Positions 56,975 to 64,000 of a DNA stretch of 64,000 nt are shown here, in pieces. This stretch comes from JADLBR01 sp020847615 (GTDB taxonomy: Bacteria > Verrucomicrobiota > Verrucomicrobiia > JADLBR01). The stretch lies in assembly GCA_026646655.1 (NCBI GenBank), contig JAPKHT010000002.1, forward strand, positions 66,368-130,367, in the 5' to 3' direction. Position 1 is the stretch's first letter. Every line of letters begins with the position of its first letter. The notes under the pieces are model-generated. The model was not told where the DNA came from. It did no database searches and saw only the letters and a list, made by a program, of their open reading frames with translations. A program made the translations under genes and the position numbers.

Positions 56975-58312
56975 CTACCGCCTCGCCCTTTCCGCGGCGA
57001 TGTGCTCTTGGATCGCCTTGTTCGTCGCGGCGACAAATCGCGGGGACGTGGCGTGGCCCATGAGGGGCTCGATCATCATCTCCTTCTCTCCCGGCCAATT
57101 GTTGTACATCGCGTACACGCTTGTGGGCGGGCACGTGGTGTCGATCAGGCCCACGTTGAATAGGCCCTCGGCCTTGGCGCGCGTGGCGAAGTTCATGCAA
57201 TCGAAGTACCGCGCCACCTCGAGCACCTGCGAATCCGGCTTCCCATCGGTCTCTGGCACGAGTTTGGGCCAGCCCGCGACCCGATCCGCGACGCGTCCCG
57301 AATGATCGCAGATCGCCGCGACGCCCGCCGAGATGAACGTGACCTGGGGATCGAGTCCCGCGGCCGCGATGGACTGCCCTCCCCCCTGGCTGCCCCCCCG
57401 CACGATCAGCACCTTCCCATCCCATTCGGGCTGTGATTTGAGGAACTCCAGCGCGCGGACAAGGCGCAGGAACATGCCCAGGAAATAGCACTTCTCCCGA
57501 TCCTCCCGTCCCTCGAACCGGTAGCCCTTCAGTTCGCCCGCGTCGAGGGCCTCGTAAAACGCCTTGGGCTTGCCGTTGGGGATCCCGTGCGCGTTGATAT
57601 CCATCGCCAGCGCGTTGAACTCCTTTGCGGCTTCGGCCGGACCGCCGAGAATGGATCCGCGCACGCCCGCCCCGTGCACGAAAAGCATCGCGGCATGCCC
57701 GCCCTTCTTCGCCCCTTTGGGCCGCGCGAAGTACCCCGACACGGGTCGGGGGGGCACGCAAGTCGCCTGCACGTCGAAACACTCGACCCCCTCTGTGGGC
57801 GAGGCCACCGGGGTGAGTTCGGGCTTCATCGGCACCGCGGCCAGCCGACGCTTCTGCGCCGCCCAGAACGCATCGAAATCGCCCGGCACCGGCAGGCTCG
57901 GCCTGATCTCCAGCGGATCAAAGCCCGCGCCGGCGACCGCCGCCACGGCATGGCTCGCGCCAGGCGCCGTCCGATAGAATACCTTGCACTGCAGAAAACC
58001 CGGCTGCTTGAGCGTCCCGTCCAGCGAGCCCGCCCCGTTCCCGATCCGGATGGTCCCCTGCTGCGGCAGCGGCATCCCCTCCTGACCCATGGTGAAGCTC
58101 ACCTCGGCGGCCGGGACAGGTGCCCCATCGCGTTTCAGCGACACCAGAAAGTGCACCGTCTCGCCCACCCGATAGATCGCATCCGGTCGGTCCGTCGCCA
58201 CCGATAGCTGCACGCCATTCGTCGTGCCCGCGGGCCACCCGGCCGAAACGAGCCCGCACGCGGCCAGCGCGAGGGCGATCACCCGGATTTGTCGAAACCA
58301 TGCCTCGCCCAT
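56975..58312 (-). CDS. Secreted acetylxylan esterase (AXE1/cephalosporin deacetylase type)
   Basis: 445 residues. Signal peptide (IRVIALALAACGLVSAG, possibly lipoprotein-like). An N-terminal beta-sandwich domain (about 30-130, QLSVATDRPDAIYRVGETV) precedes the hydrolase domain, which has VPGDFDAFWAAQ, oxyanion region MLFVHGAG, nucleophile elbow RGGSQGGGQS, acid Asp in VGLIDTTCPP and His in LMGHATSP. These mark the AXE1 (CE7) family, which removes acetyl groups from xylan oligomers. It lies three bases after another hydrolase gene on the same strand. Confidence 0.87.
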   Translation of the reverse strand: MGEAWFRQIRVIALALAACGLVSAGWPAGTTNGVQLSVATDRPDAIYRVGETVHFLVSLKRDGAPVPAAEVSFTMGQEGMPLPQQGTIRIGNGAGSLDGTLKQPGFLQCKVFYRTAPGASHAVAAVAGAGFDPLEIRPSLPVPGDFDAFWAAQKRRLAAVPMKPELTPVASPTEGVECFDVQATCVPPRPVSGYFARPKGAKKGGHAAMLFVHGAGVRGSILGGPAEAAKEFNALAMDINAHGIPNGKPKAFYEALDAGELKGYRFEGREDREKCYFLGMFLRLVRALEFLKSQPEWDGKVLIVRGGSQGGGQSIAAAGLDPQVTFISAGVAAICDHSGRVADRVAGWPKLVPETDGKPDSQVLEVARYFDCMNFATRAKAEGLFNVGLIDTTCPPTSVYAMYNNWPGEKEMMIEPLMGHATSPRFVAATNKAIQEHIAAERARR

Positions 58313-58315
58313 ACT

Positions 58316-59227
58316 TCACTTTCGCTTGAGATGCCTATCGAAAAACCCGATGACCACCGGCCTCAGGTCCATCTCCTTCGGCTGGAGGTGAAATGTGTGC
58401 GGGGCGCCCTCGACGATCACGAGCTGGTGCTCGATCCCGGCCTTCGCCACCGCCGCCGCGAAGACGCGCGATTGCTCCACATCGACCGTCTTGTCGGCCG
58501 TCCCGTGGACGATGAGGATCGGCGGATCGCCCGCGCCCAGGTGGGCCAGGGGCGACGCCGACCGATACAGCTCCGGCGCATCCGCCCGCCGCTTTCCCAG
58601 CATCGCCAGATCGCGCGTCTCCATCCAGAGGATCGGCCCATAGAGATCCACGACGGCCTGGACCCCGCACGGTTGCTCCCCGTATGGGCCATCCGGATCC
58701 AGACCCGACTCGGGCCCGGTGACGCCCACCATCGCGGCGAGGTGCCCGCCCGCCGAATCCCCGATGACCCCCACCTTGCCCGGGTCCACGCGCAGTCGGC
58801 CCGCGTTTGCGCGAAGCCACCGGACCGCCGTCTTGCAATCATGCAAATTCTGCGGCCAGGCCGGCGGCCCATCCTTGGTCTGAAGCATGTAATTGATGCT
58901 CATCGCCACGTAGCCATTGGCCGCGAGATTCGTGCAGATGTTCACCTCACGCGGATCACCCTTGTCGCCGCCTCTCCACCCGCCGCCGTGTATATCCACG
59001 ACCGCCGGGCGCAACGCCGCGCCCGCGTCCGCCGGCAAGTACAGGTCGGCCCTTTCCGCCCGCCCATCGCGCAAATATGCGATATTCTCTTCGACCCGAA
59101 AATCACCCGCATCGGCAGGACCCACGCCAAACCATGCCACCGCGACGAGCGATGCTAGTCGCCAAAGCCCCCTCGACGAGCAACCACGAATGGACACGGA
59201 TAAACACGAATGCCGACGACCCTCCAT
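58316..59227 (-). CDS. Secreted BD-FAE-type alpha/beta hydrolase
   Basis: About 303 residues. The hydrolase domain has oxyanion motif DIHGGGWRGGDKG, nucleophile elbow GVIGDSAGGHLAAM, Asp in IVHGTADKTV and His in APHTFHLQP, matching the BD-FAE/carboxylesterase family. A signal helix (LWRLASLVAVAWFGVGPADA) sits about 20 residues in. The codons before it come from a dispersed repeat (59183-59306): the ATG 59227 start and the possible TTG 59278 both lie within or between repeat units, so the first 17-35 residues are repeat-derived. It precedes the acetylxylan esterase gene by three bases, likely a single operon. Confidence 0.8.
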   Translation of the reverse strand: MEGRRHSCLSVSIRGCSSRGLWRLASLVAVAWFGVGPADAGDFRVEENIAYLRDGRAERADLYLPADAGAALRPAVVDIHGGGWRGGDKGDPREVNICTNLAANGYVAMSINYMLQTKDGPPAWPQNLHDCKTAVRWLRANAGRLRVDPGKVGVIGDSAGGHLAAMVGVTGPESGLDPDGPYGEQPCGVQAVVDLYGPILWMETRDLAMLGKRRADAPELYRSASPLAHLGAGDPPILIVHGTADKTVDVEQSRVFAAAVAKAGIEHQLVIVEGAPHTFHLQPKEMDLRPVVIGFFDRHLKRK

Positions 59228-59306
59228 GGCTTCCGAAACCAATTCGTGTCTATTCGTGTCCATTCGTGGTTCAGCCAACCCGCTCGCTATCCGTGTCTAT
59301 CCGTGG
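59183..59306. repeat. Inverted and tandem copies of a 'CACGAATGGACAC' repeat
   Basis: AACCACGAATGGACACGG onward at 59183-59212 and its near-complement at 59242-59271 match at 28 of 30 bases as an inverted repeat. A third, direct partial copy (ATCCGTGTCTATCCGTGG) lies at 59289-59306. This short word (attcgtgt-ccattcgtggtt) recurs in many uncultured and PVC genomes, to my knowledge. Here it spans the start of the BD-FAE gene. Confidence 0.7.
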
Positions 59307-59328
59307 ATCACCCCCGATCCACCCGTCC

Positions 59329-60237
59329 CTACTTTCGATAATCCCGCCATATCCAGCGCATCGCCTCGGGAAAAATCTGCGTGCCGTGCACCGAGCTGTG
59401 CTGCCCCTCGCCAAATTCAAACCTGTGATCGTAGCCCTTCTCCTGGAGCGCCGCCGCCATCGCCTTGTTCGCCTCGGGCCAGCTCCCGAACTCGTTCACG
59501 ATGTCGTTGGCCCCATCCTGCTGGAAGATGCGGATAGGCTTCTTGGGCGAGTTCTTGACCAGCTCTGGGTACTTGTTGCCCCCGCGTATGTTCGTGAAGC
59601 TCCCCACCGTCGTGAAACACTTCCTGAAATAGTCGGGCCTTTCCCAGCACACGGTGAAGGCGCAGATGCCGCCCGAGCTGCTGCCCGCGATGCACCGCCC
59701 CTCCGGGTCGTTGGTCAGGTTGTACTTCTTTGCCACCTGCGGGATGATCTCCTCGATCAGGAACCTCGCGTACGTGTCGCTGAGCGTATCGTACTCCACG
59801 CTGCGGTTCGCCGGCGACGCTGGGCGGCCATCCGGACGCTTCCGCGGCGGTTCCCCGGGCTTCAGCGGCTTGTCGCCCGGCTTGATGAAGATTCCGATCG
59901 TCACCGGCATCTCTCTCTTGTGGATCAGGTTGTCGAACACCGTCGGCGCATTGTAGAGGATCCCGTCCTGAGAGACGTAGAGGCACGCCCGCGTCGTGAT
60001 CCGGTACTGCTTCGGCACGTACACCCAGTACTTGCGCACGGTGCCTGGGTAGATCTTGCTGTCATTCCACTCGTGCTCCGTGACCTCCCCCTTGGGCACC
60101 CCGCCGCGCTCCTCCGAGTCCGGCGTCAGTTTCCGGTACGGCGCATCAAAATCCTGCTTCTTCTCTTGCGCGGGGGCCGCCCCGGCCGCGCAAAAAGCCA
60201 TCAACGCACCCGCCAAAATCCTCGCTGGAACTCGCAT
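59329..60237 (-). CDS. Secreted esterase (putative esterase/Fes family, feruloyl-esterase-like)
   Basis: 302 residues with signal peptide (ILAGALMAFCAAGAAPAQ). Features of the PF00756-type esterases are RKYWVYVPKQY, nucleophile elbow CIAGSSSGGICAF, IRIFQQDGANDIVNEFG with the Asp, and His in GEGQHSSVHG near the C-terminus. Family members cleave feruloyl or acetyl esters and enterobactin. The excellent ribosome-binding site GAGGAGG lies before ATG 60237. It lies about 100 bases upstream of the BD-FAE gene, on the same strand. Confidence 0.85.
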   Translation of the reverse strand: MRVPARILAGALMAFCAAGAAPAQEKKQDFDAPYRKLTPDSEERGGVPKGEVTEHEWNDSKIYPGTVRKYWVYVPKQYRITTRACLYVSQDGILYNAPTVFDNLIHKREMPVTIGIFIKPGDKPLKPGEPPRKRPDGRPASPANRSVEYDTLSDTYARFLIEEIIPQVAKKYNLTNDPEGRCIAGSSSGGICAFTVCWERPDYFRKCFTTVGSFTNIRGGNKYPELVKNSPKKPIRIFQQDGANDIVNEFGSWPEANKAMAAALQEKGYDHRFEFGEGQHSSVHGTQIFPEAMRWIWRDYRK

Positions 60238-60643
60238 CCGATCCTCCTCGGTTAAAGACTATCAGTCTGCGCACCTCCCCTCTTAGTGGAAAGTAGCAAA
60301 ATACCACCGGCACCCGCGCATCGCACCCGAGGTGTAGTCCAAACCCGGCAGCGCGGCAAGCCCGTATGGCGCCGCCGACAACGGTTGCTGTGCCTGAACC
60401 TTCAGCGTCCCGCGCACGCCGATGCGTGCCGCAAGGAAAACGGAATCAGCCGGATATTCGCATGCCGCCTGAAGGCGGCACTACGAGCCCAAGACAACTG
60501 GAACGTTCGTAGTGCTGCCTTCAGGCAGCCCGGGTCCACCCGAAGTTCCCACATGAATGATCCGGCGCACTCGCGCGCCGCCGCCGGCGCCAGTTCGAAG
60601 GTTCCGGCTGTCGCCGCGGTCGCAAGACCCTGGATTCGACGAG
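60238..60643. other. Same-strand intergenic region with family B repeat
   Basis: This 406-base gap between two minus-strand esterase genes contains an extended family B copy (60397-60573). The 60238-60396 part, which should hold the promoter of the downstream esterase, shows no clear box. No gene is seen. Confidence 0.5.
60397..60573 (+). repeat. Family B palindromic element, copy 4 (extended form)
   Basis: The core at 60464-60530 has GCCGCC-TGAA-GGCGGC, ACTACGA/TCGTAGT and GCTGCC-TTCA-GGCAGC. The upstream arm and the ATGAATGATCCGGCGCA tail match copy 3. The last hairpin is changed in both arms relative to copy 3, preserving pairing. Confidence 0.75.
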
Positions 60644-61753
60644 TCACCTCGCCGGTTCCCCGATATGCCGCTTCACCCAAGCCACGGTCTCGTCCCACAT
60701 CGCGGGGCTCCAGACGTGGCCGGTCCTCTCGTAGATCACGCCGCGGAAATGGTCCCCCTGACCAAGCACCCCGTACAGCCGCTCCTGGAAGCCATTGATC
60801 GTCCGGATACCCCCGACGGGTGAGCCGCCGTCCTCATCTCCCGAAAGCGTCAGATGCGCCCTCGGCGCGATGCATCCGACGACCGCCTCGGCATCGATGC
60901 CGCGGGCGAGCATGCCCGGCACAAAATAGTAGAAACCGTGCTGGTTCACGCCACCGGCGGCGATCAGGTCCTGGTACCGGGTGAGACAAGAGACGCTGAC
61001 GCAGGCCCGGATGCGATCATCCAGGGCCGCCAGCCACCATGACCTCGTCGCCCCCATCGACATCCCCATGCAGGCGATGCGTTCCGGGTCAACGTCGGGC
61101 CGGTCGCAGAGATAGCTCAGCGCCAGCATGTCATCCCGAACCATCATTCCCCACAGGTTTCGCCCCTGCCACAGAAAGACCTTGGACAGCGCCCACTCGG
61201 CCTGTCTCCCCTCCTCGCGCCGCCCTTCTGGCCCGTGCCACCGCCGCTCGCCAAATGCGTACGCGTCGATCGCCACGACGACGTATCCCATCCGCGCCAA
61301 TCGCTCCGCCGGCGCAAATCCCAGGCCGCCATATTTATCGAAGGCGCGCGGATCGATGATCTCACCTTTGCCGCTCTGGTAACTGCCACCGTGATAGTGG
61401 TGGTAGAGGATCGCGGGCCGCCGCCCCGCCCGCCCTTCGGGAACCATGGTGTAGCCGTAGACGGTGTCACCCGCGCCATTGTCGAACGTGAAATGCTCGA
61501 GCGCGTATCCGGCCCGCGCCTCGACCCGATCGACTGTCGGCCGGGGCACGAAAAGCGGCGGCTGCCGTCCAAACAGCTCCCGCAAGGTTCGCCGAATCTC
61601 CTCCCTGCGCTTGCCCCACTCCTCCGCTGAAGCCGGCGTCGACTCGATAAAGGGCGGGACATCTCCTCCGTCACTGGGCGGCATATTCTCTCCACGGCAC
61701 ATCGCCGCAAACCCCGCCATCATCCAAACCAGTCTTGGGGCGCTGGCCTTCAT
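60644..61753 (-). CDS. Dienelactone-hydrolase-like secreted alpha/beta hydrolase
   Basis: 369 residues. A weak N-terminal signal (LVWMMAGFAAMCRGE) is followed by YHHYHGGSYQSGKGE (oxyanion region), YVVVAIDAYAFGERRW, nucleophile elbow CMGMSMGATRSW, Asp in LSGDEDGGS and His in ERTGHVW. This is the pattern of PVC-type dienelactone hydrolase/acetylxylan-esterase-like proteins. The substrate is unknown. It is the first of four minus-strand esterases (56975-61753), though separated from the next by a repeat-filled gap. Confidence 0.8.
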   Translation of the reverse strand: MKASAPRLVWMMAGFAAMCRGENMPPSDGGDVPPFIESTPASAEEWGKRREEIRRTLRELFGRQPPLFVPRPTVDRVEARAGYALEHFTFDNGAGDTVYGYTMVPEGRAGRRPAILYHHYHGGSYQSGKGEIIDPRAFDKYGGLGFAPAERLARMGYVVVAIDAYAFGERRWHGPEGRREEGRQAEWALSKVFLWQGRNLWGMMVRDDMLALSYLCDRPDVDPERIACMGMSMGATRSWWLAALDDRIRACVSVSCLTRYQDLIAAGGVNQHGFYYFVPGMLARGIDAEAVVGCIAPRAHLTLSGDEDGGSPVGGIRTINGFQERLYGVLGQGDHFRGVIYERTGHVWSPAMWDETVAWVKRHIGEPAR

Positions 61754-61860
61754 GTGCTTCCGATAGGTTAACCGCCGCGGCGTTCATGCGTCAACCGGCG
61801 CCGACGCCCCGCGCCGCTTTTGCGCGTGCCGAGACGCGTCCATTTGACTACCGTGCGGCC

Positions 61861-62703
61861 ATGGTCCGCATCCGCCAGATGACCGCCGGCGACATCGGCC
61901 TGGGCCTTCAGTTGCGCGCGCAGGCGGGATGGAACCAGACCGAGGCCGACTGGCGGCGCTTCCTTTCGCTGGCTCCCGATGGCTGCTTCGTCGCCGAGCT
62001 CGATCGCCATCCCGTGGCCACGACCACCACCTGCCTGCACGGGGGGGTAGGCTGGATTGCCATGGTGCTCGTCGATCAGGCCGCCCGACACCGCGGCATC
62101 GGAACCCGCCTCGTGGAGCACGCGGTACATCATCTCATGACGCGAGGCGCGCGGACCGTTCGCCTCGATGCGACCGCCCAGGGTCGCCCTGTCTATGAGC
62201 GCCTGGGCTTCGTTGCCGACTTCGATCTGGCGCGCATGCGGGGCACCGCGCATGCGCCAGGCCACCCCCACCGCGACATCTCCCCCATGTCCCCCGGGGA
62301 TCTTGCCGCCATCGGGCGCCTGGATCAGTCCGTGACGGGCTCGGACCGCAGCGCCTTCATCTCGTCCCTTTTCGCTGACGCGCCCGGCCGTGGAGTTAAA
62401 CTCATCCGCGACGGCGGCATCTCGGCCTATGCCATGTGGCGCGCGGGCTGCGATGCGACGACCATCGGCCCCGCGATAGCCCTCGACCCTATCGATGGGG
62501 CGCCGCTGATGGATTGGGTCCTCGCCGCCTGCGGGGGCCTCCCGGTGTTCGTCGACATCCCGATCGATAATCACCCATCGATGGATTGGGCGCACTCCCG
62601 CGGACTCGATGTCCAGCGCCGATTCACCCGGATGCACCTCGGCCTCGATGTCGCCGAAAGGACCGACCGCATGTGGGCCAGCTCCGGCCCCGAGAAAGGA
62701 TGA
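61861..62703 (+). CDS. Tandem GNAT-domain acetyltransferase
   Basis: 280 residues in two GNAT-like halves. The first (1-135) has the acetyl-CoA loop QAARHRGIGTRLVEHAV and LDATAQGRPVYERLGF. The second (about 140-280) resembles the Acetyltransf_18 type: LIRDGGISAYAMWRAG, TIGPAIALD and VFVDIPIDNHPSMD, ending in RRFTRMHLG. Such proteins acetylate small amines. ATG 61861 was chosen because the fold begins there; an upstream open frame to 61735 has no homology. The next gene starts inside its stop codon (ATGA). Confidence 0.85.
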   Translation: MVRIRQMTAGDIGLGLQLRAQAGWNQTEADWRRFLSLAPDGCFVAELDRHPVATTTTCLHGGVGWIAMVLVDQAARHRGIGTRLVEHAVHHLMTRGARTVRLDATAQGRPVYERLGFVADFDLARMRGTAHAPGHPHRDISPMSPGDLAAIGRLDQSVTGSDRSAFISSLFADAPGRGVKLIRDGGISAYAMWRAGCDATTIGPAIALDPIDGAPLMDWVLAACGGLPVFVDIPIDNHPSMDWAHSRGLDVQRRFTRMHLGLDVAERTDRMWASSGPEKG

Positions 62704-63731
62704 CGCCCATGGGCCGTTCCTCCCGCGCGCTACCATCTGTCCTGGACGCCATCGGCGACACGCCACTCGTCGAGCTGGCCCGGCTGACCGCAGGCCTCGA
62801 TGGCCGCATCCTCGCAAAGCTGGAGTTCCTGAACCCCGGGCTTTCGAAAAAGGACCGCATCGCCCTCCAGATGATCGAGGATGCCGAGGCCCAGGGCACC
62901 CTGCTTCCCGGCCAGACCGTCGTCGAATTGACCAGCGGAAACACCGGCACGGGCCTCGCGATCGTATGCGCCATCAAGGGTCACCCTTTCGTTGCGGTCA
63001 TGTCTAGGGGCAATTCCATGGAGCGCGCCCGGATGATGTCTGCCCTGGGTGCCGAGGTCGTCCTCGTCGATCAGGCACCGGGATCGACCCCGGGCCATGT
63101 CTCCGGCGCCGACATCGAGCTCGTCGAGCGCGCGACAGTGCGCATTGTCAAGGAGCGGTCCGCGTTTCGCGCCGATCAGTTCCGGCTCCCGGGAAATCCT
63201 CGCGCCCACTCTTTGAACACGGGGCGGGAGATCCTGAGACAGACGGGGGGCGTGATGCACGCATTCTGCGATTTCGCCGGCACGGGAGGCTCGTTCGCGG
63301 GATGCGCGGCGGCCTTCAAGGCGCACGATCCCGCCATCCGCTGTTACCTCGTGGAGCCCTCGGGTGCCGCGGCGCTCGCGGGCGAGGCCGTGACCCGGCC
63401 CAACCACCGCATCCAGGGCGGGGGCTACGCCATGGGCCAATTGCCGCTCCTGGCGCCCGGGCATATTGACGGCTATCTCACCGTGACCGACGAAGAGGCC
63501 GTCGCCACTGCCCGCCTCCTCGCGAAGAAGGAGGGCCTGTTCGCGGGTTTCTCCTCCGGCGCCAACGTCGCCGCCGCCCTCCGGTTGCTCCAGACCACCC
63601 TCCCTGGCAAGACAATCGTCGTCCTTATCTGCGACTCGGGACTGAAATACCTCAGCACCGACCTGTGGGAACCCGTCCGAGGCACCGAGAATCACACCGC
63701 AAGCGATCGATCAAGAACGCGTTACACGTAA
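62700..63731 (+). CDS. Cysteine-synthase-family PLP-dependent enzyme
   Basis: 343 residues. LDAIGDTPLVELARL at the N-terminus, PLP-binding Lys in NPGLSKKDRIAL (canonical NPGGSVKDR), substrate loop LTSGNTGTGLA and phosphate loop CDFAGTGGSFAG. These mark the beta-family PLP enzymes near CysK/CysM/CBS. The loss of the usual Gly-Ser-Val before the Lys and the lone context argue against calling it CysK. It could also use other beta-replacement substrates. ATG 62700 overlaps the GNAT stop; ATG 62709 is an alternative. A family B copy starts right after the stop. Confidence 0.85.
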   Translation: MTPMGRSSRALPSVLDAIGDTPLVELARLTAGLDGRILAKLEFLNPGLSKKDRIALQMIEDAEAQGTLLPGQTVVELTSGNTGTGLAIVCAIKGHPFVAVMSRGNSMERARMMSALGAEVVLVDQAPGSTPGHVSGADIELVERATVRIVKERSAFRADQFRLPGNPRAHSLNTGREILRQTGGVMHAFCDFAGTGGSFAGCAAAFKAHDPAIRCYLVEPSGAAALAGEAVTRPNHRIQGGGYAMGQLPLLAPGHIDGYLTVTDEEAVATARLLAKKEGLFAGFSSGANVAAALRLLQTTLPGKTIVVLICDSGLKYLSTDLWEPVRGTENHTASDRSRTRYT

Positions 63732-63840
63732 GCCGCCTGAAGGCGGCACTACGAGCACAAGACCACGGGAATGTTCGTAGTGGTGCCTTTAGGCGCTCCG
63801 CCACTCACCAGAAGTTTTCACATGAATGAAGCGGCGCGTC
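63732..63840 (+). repeat. Family B palindromic element, copy 5
   Basis: Starts at the base after the stop codon: GCCGCC-TGAA-GGCGGC, ACTACGA/TCGTAGT, GTGCC-TTTA-GGCGC (one G-T wobble), then the tail CAGAAGTTTTCACATGAATG followed by AAGCGGCGCG. Confidence 0.75.
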
Positions 63841-63860
63841 CCCGCGCCGGCGGCGGGGCA

Positions 63861-63905
63861 AGCCCGGACATTTCACAGCCTTGCGGGCTGTGAAGTGTCC
63901 GGGCT
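63861..63905. terminator. Long, nearly perfect hairpin near window end
   Basis: AGCCCGGACATTTCACAGCC (63861-63880) pairs with GGCTGTGAAGTGTCCGGGCT (63886-63905) with one mismatch (a G-U in RNA) around a five-base loop: a 20-base-pair stem. No T-run follows. It may terminate the GNAT/PLP-enzyme unit or be another dispersed palindrome. The remaining 63906-64000 shows nothing recognisable. Confidence 0.6.
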
Positions 63906-64000
63906 CTGGGAAAACCGCGCGATAGCAACAGGTTGGGATGGAGACGCGCGCTCCCAAACGCCATTTTTCGAAATCACAAACTGTTGGCCGCGTTTCCAGT

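Overview
This 64 kb window is a high-GC chromosomal segment from a Gram-negative (diderm) bacterium. It is densely packed with housekeeping genes and small operons. I see no rRNA, tRNA, CRISPR array, transposase, integrase or phage gene. Diderm features are a GT9 heptosyltransferase-like enzyme, an LptF/LptG-type permease, several lipoprotein signals and a squalene-hopene cyclase. Several traits point to the PVC superphylum (Verrucomicrobiota/Kiritimatiellota/Lentisphaerota-like) or a neighbouring uncultured lineage: a signal peptidase I with a long N-terminal extension and a large insert, a PEP-CTERM protein, a single-pass VWA-domain protein, an AraC regulator with a cupin-like N-terminus, and many secreted esterases. 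That placement is inference from gene style, not from a marker search.

Layout. 1-8.5 kb: the end of a proline-rich protein, a MITE-like inverted-repeat element, a small alpha-helical protein, a CoA-transferase/GNAT fusion, a potABCD polyamine importer and a GT9 glycosyltransferase. 8.5-14.8 kb: a glyoxalase-like protein, rpe, a convergent LptF/G permease, then an ECF sigma factor, a membrane-bound putative anti-sigma factor, a secreted protein and a Prc/Tsp-type S41 protease. 14.9-18.3 kb (minus strand): fabD-fabG-acpP-fabF. 18.4-23.2 kb: a conserved hypothetical, lepA, lepB and a HEAT-repeat protein. 23.4-28.9 kb: a YejABEF-type peptide importer whose ATPase is split into two genes. 29.4-35.3 kb: squalene-hopene cyclase and metH, divergent around a palindromic operator-like site. 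35.4-41.9 kb: an AraC regulator, a four-gene sugar-nucleotide operon (plant GME-like epimerase, GHMP kinase, tandem nucleotidyltransferase, RbsD mutarotase) and a large secreted hydrolase. 42.2-49.4 kb: a VWA protein, a PQQ-like propeller, a Cache histidine kinase, an NtrC-type activator, and a near-consensus sigma-54 promoter in front of a second response regulator with an unrecognised output domain. 49.5-55.6 kb: alaS, ribBA, a small membrane protein, dgkA, alr. 55.7-63.7 kb: a PEP-CTERM protein, four secreted hydrolases, a tandem-GNAT protein and a cysteine-synthase-family enzyme.

Two families of dispersed intergenic elements recur across the window. Family A folds as an outer stem enclosing two hairpins. 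Three of its four copies begin exactly at the stop codon of the upstream gene (the S41 protease, metH and ribBA). Family B is a chain of three palindromes with a conserved tail ending in an ATGAATGA-GCGGCG motif. Substitutions between copies preserve pairing in both families, so structure rather than sequence appears to be maintained.

The best candidates for undescribed biology are these structured 3'-end elements, the 36.4-39.5 kb operon (together a plausible free-sugar to NDP-sugar salvage route ending in a GDP-mannose-3,5-epimerase-like enzyme), and the sigma-54 regulatory island at 43.6-49.4 kb.
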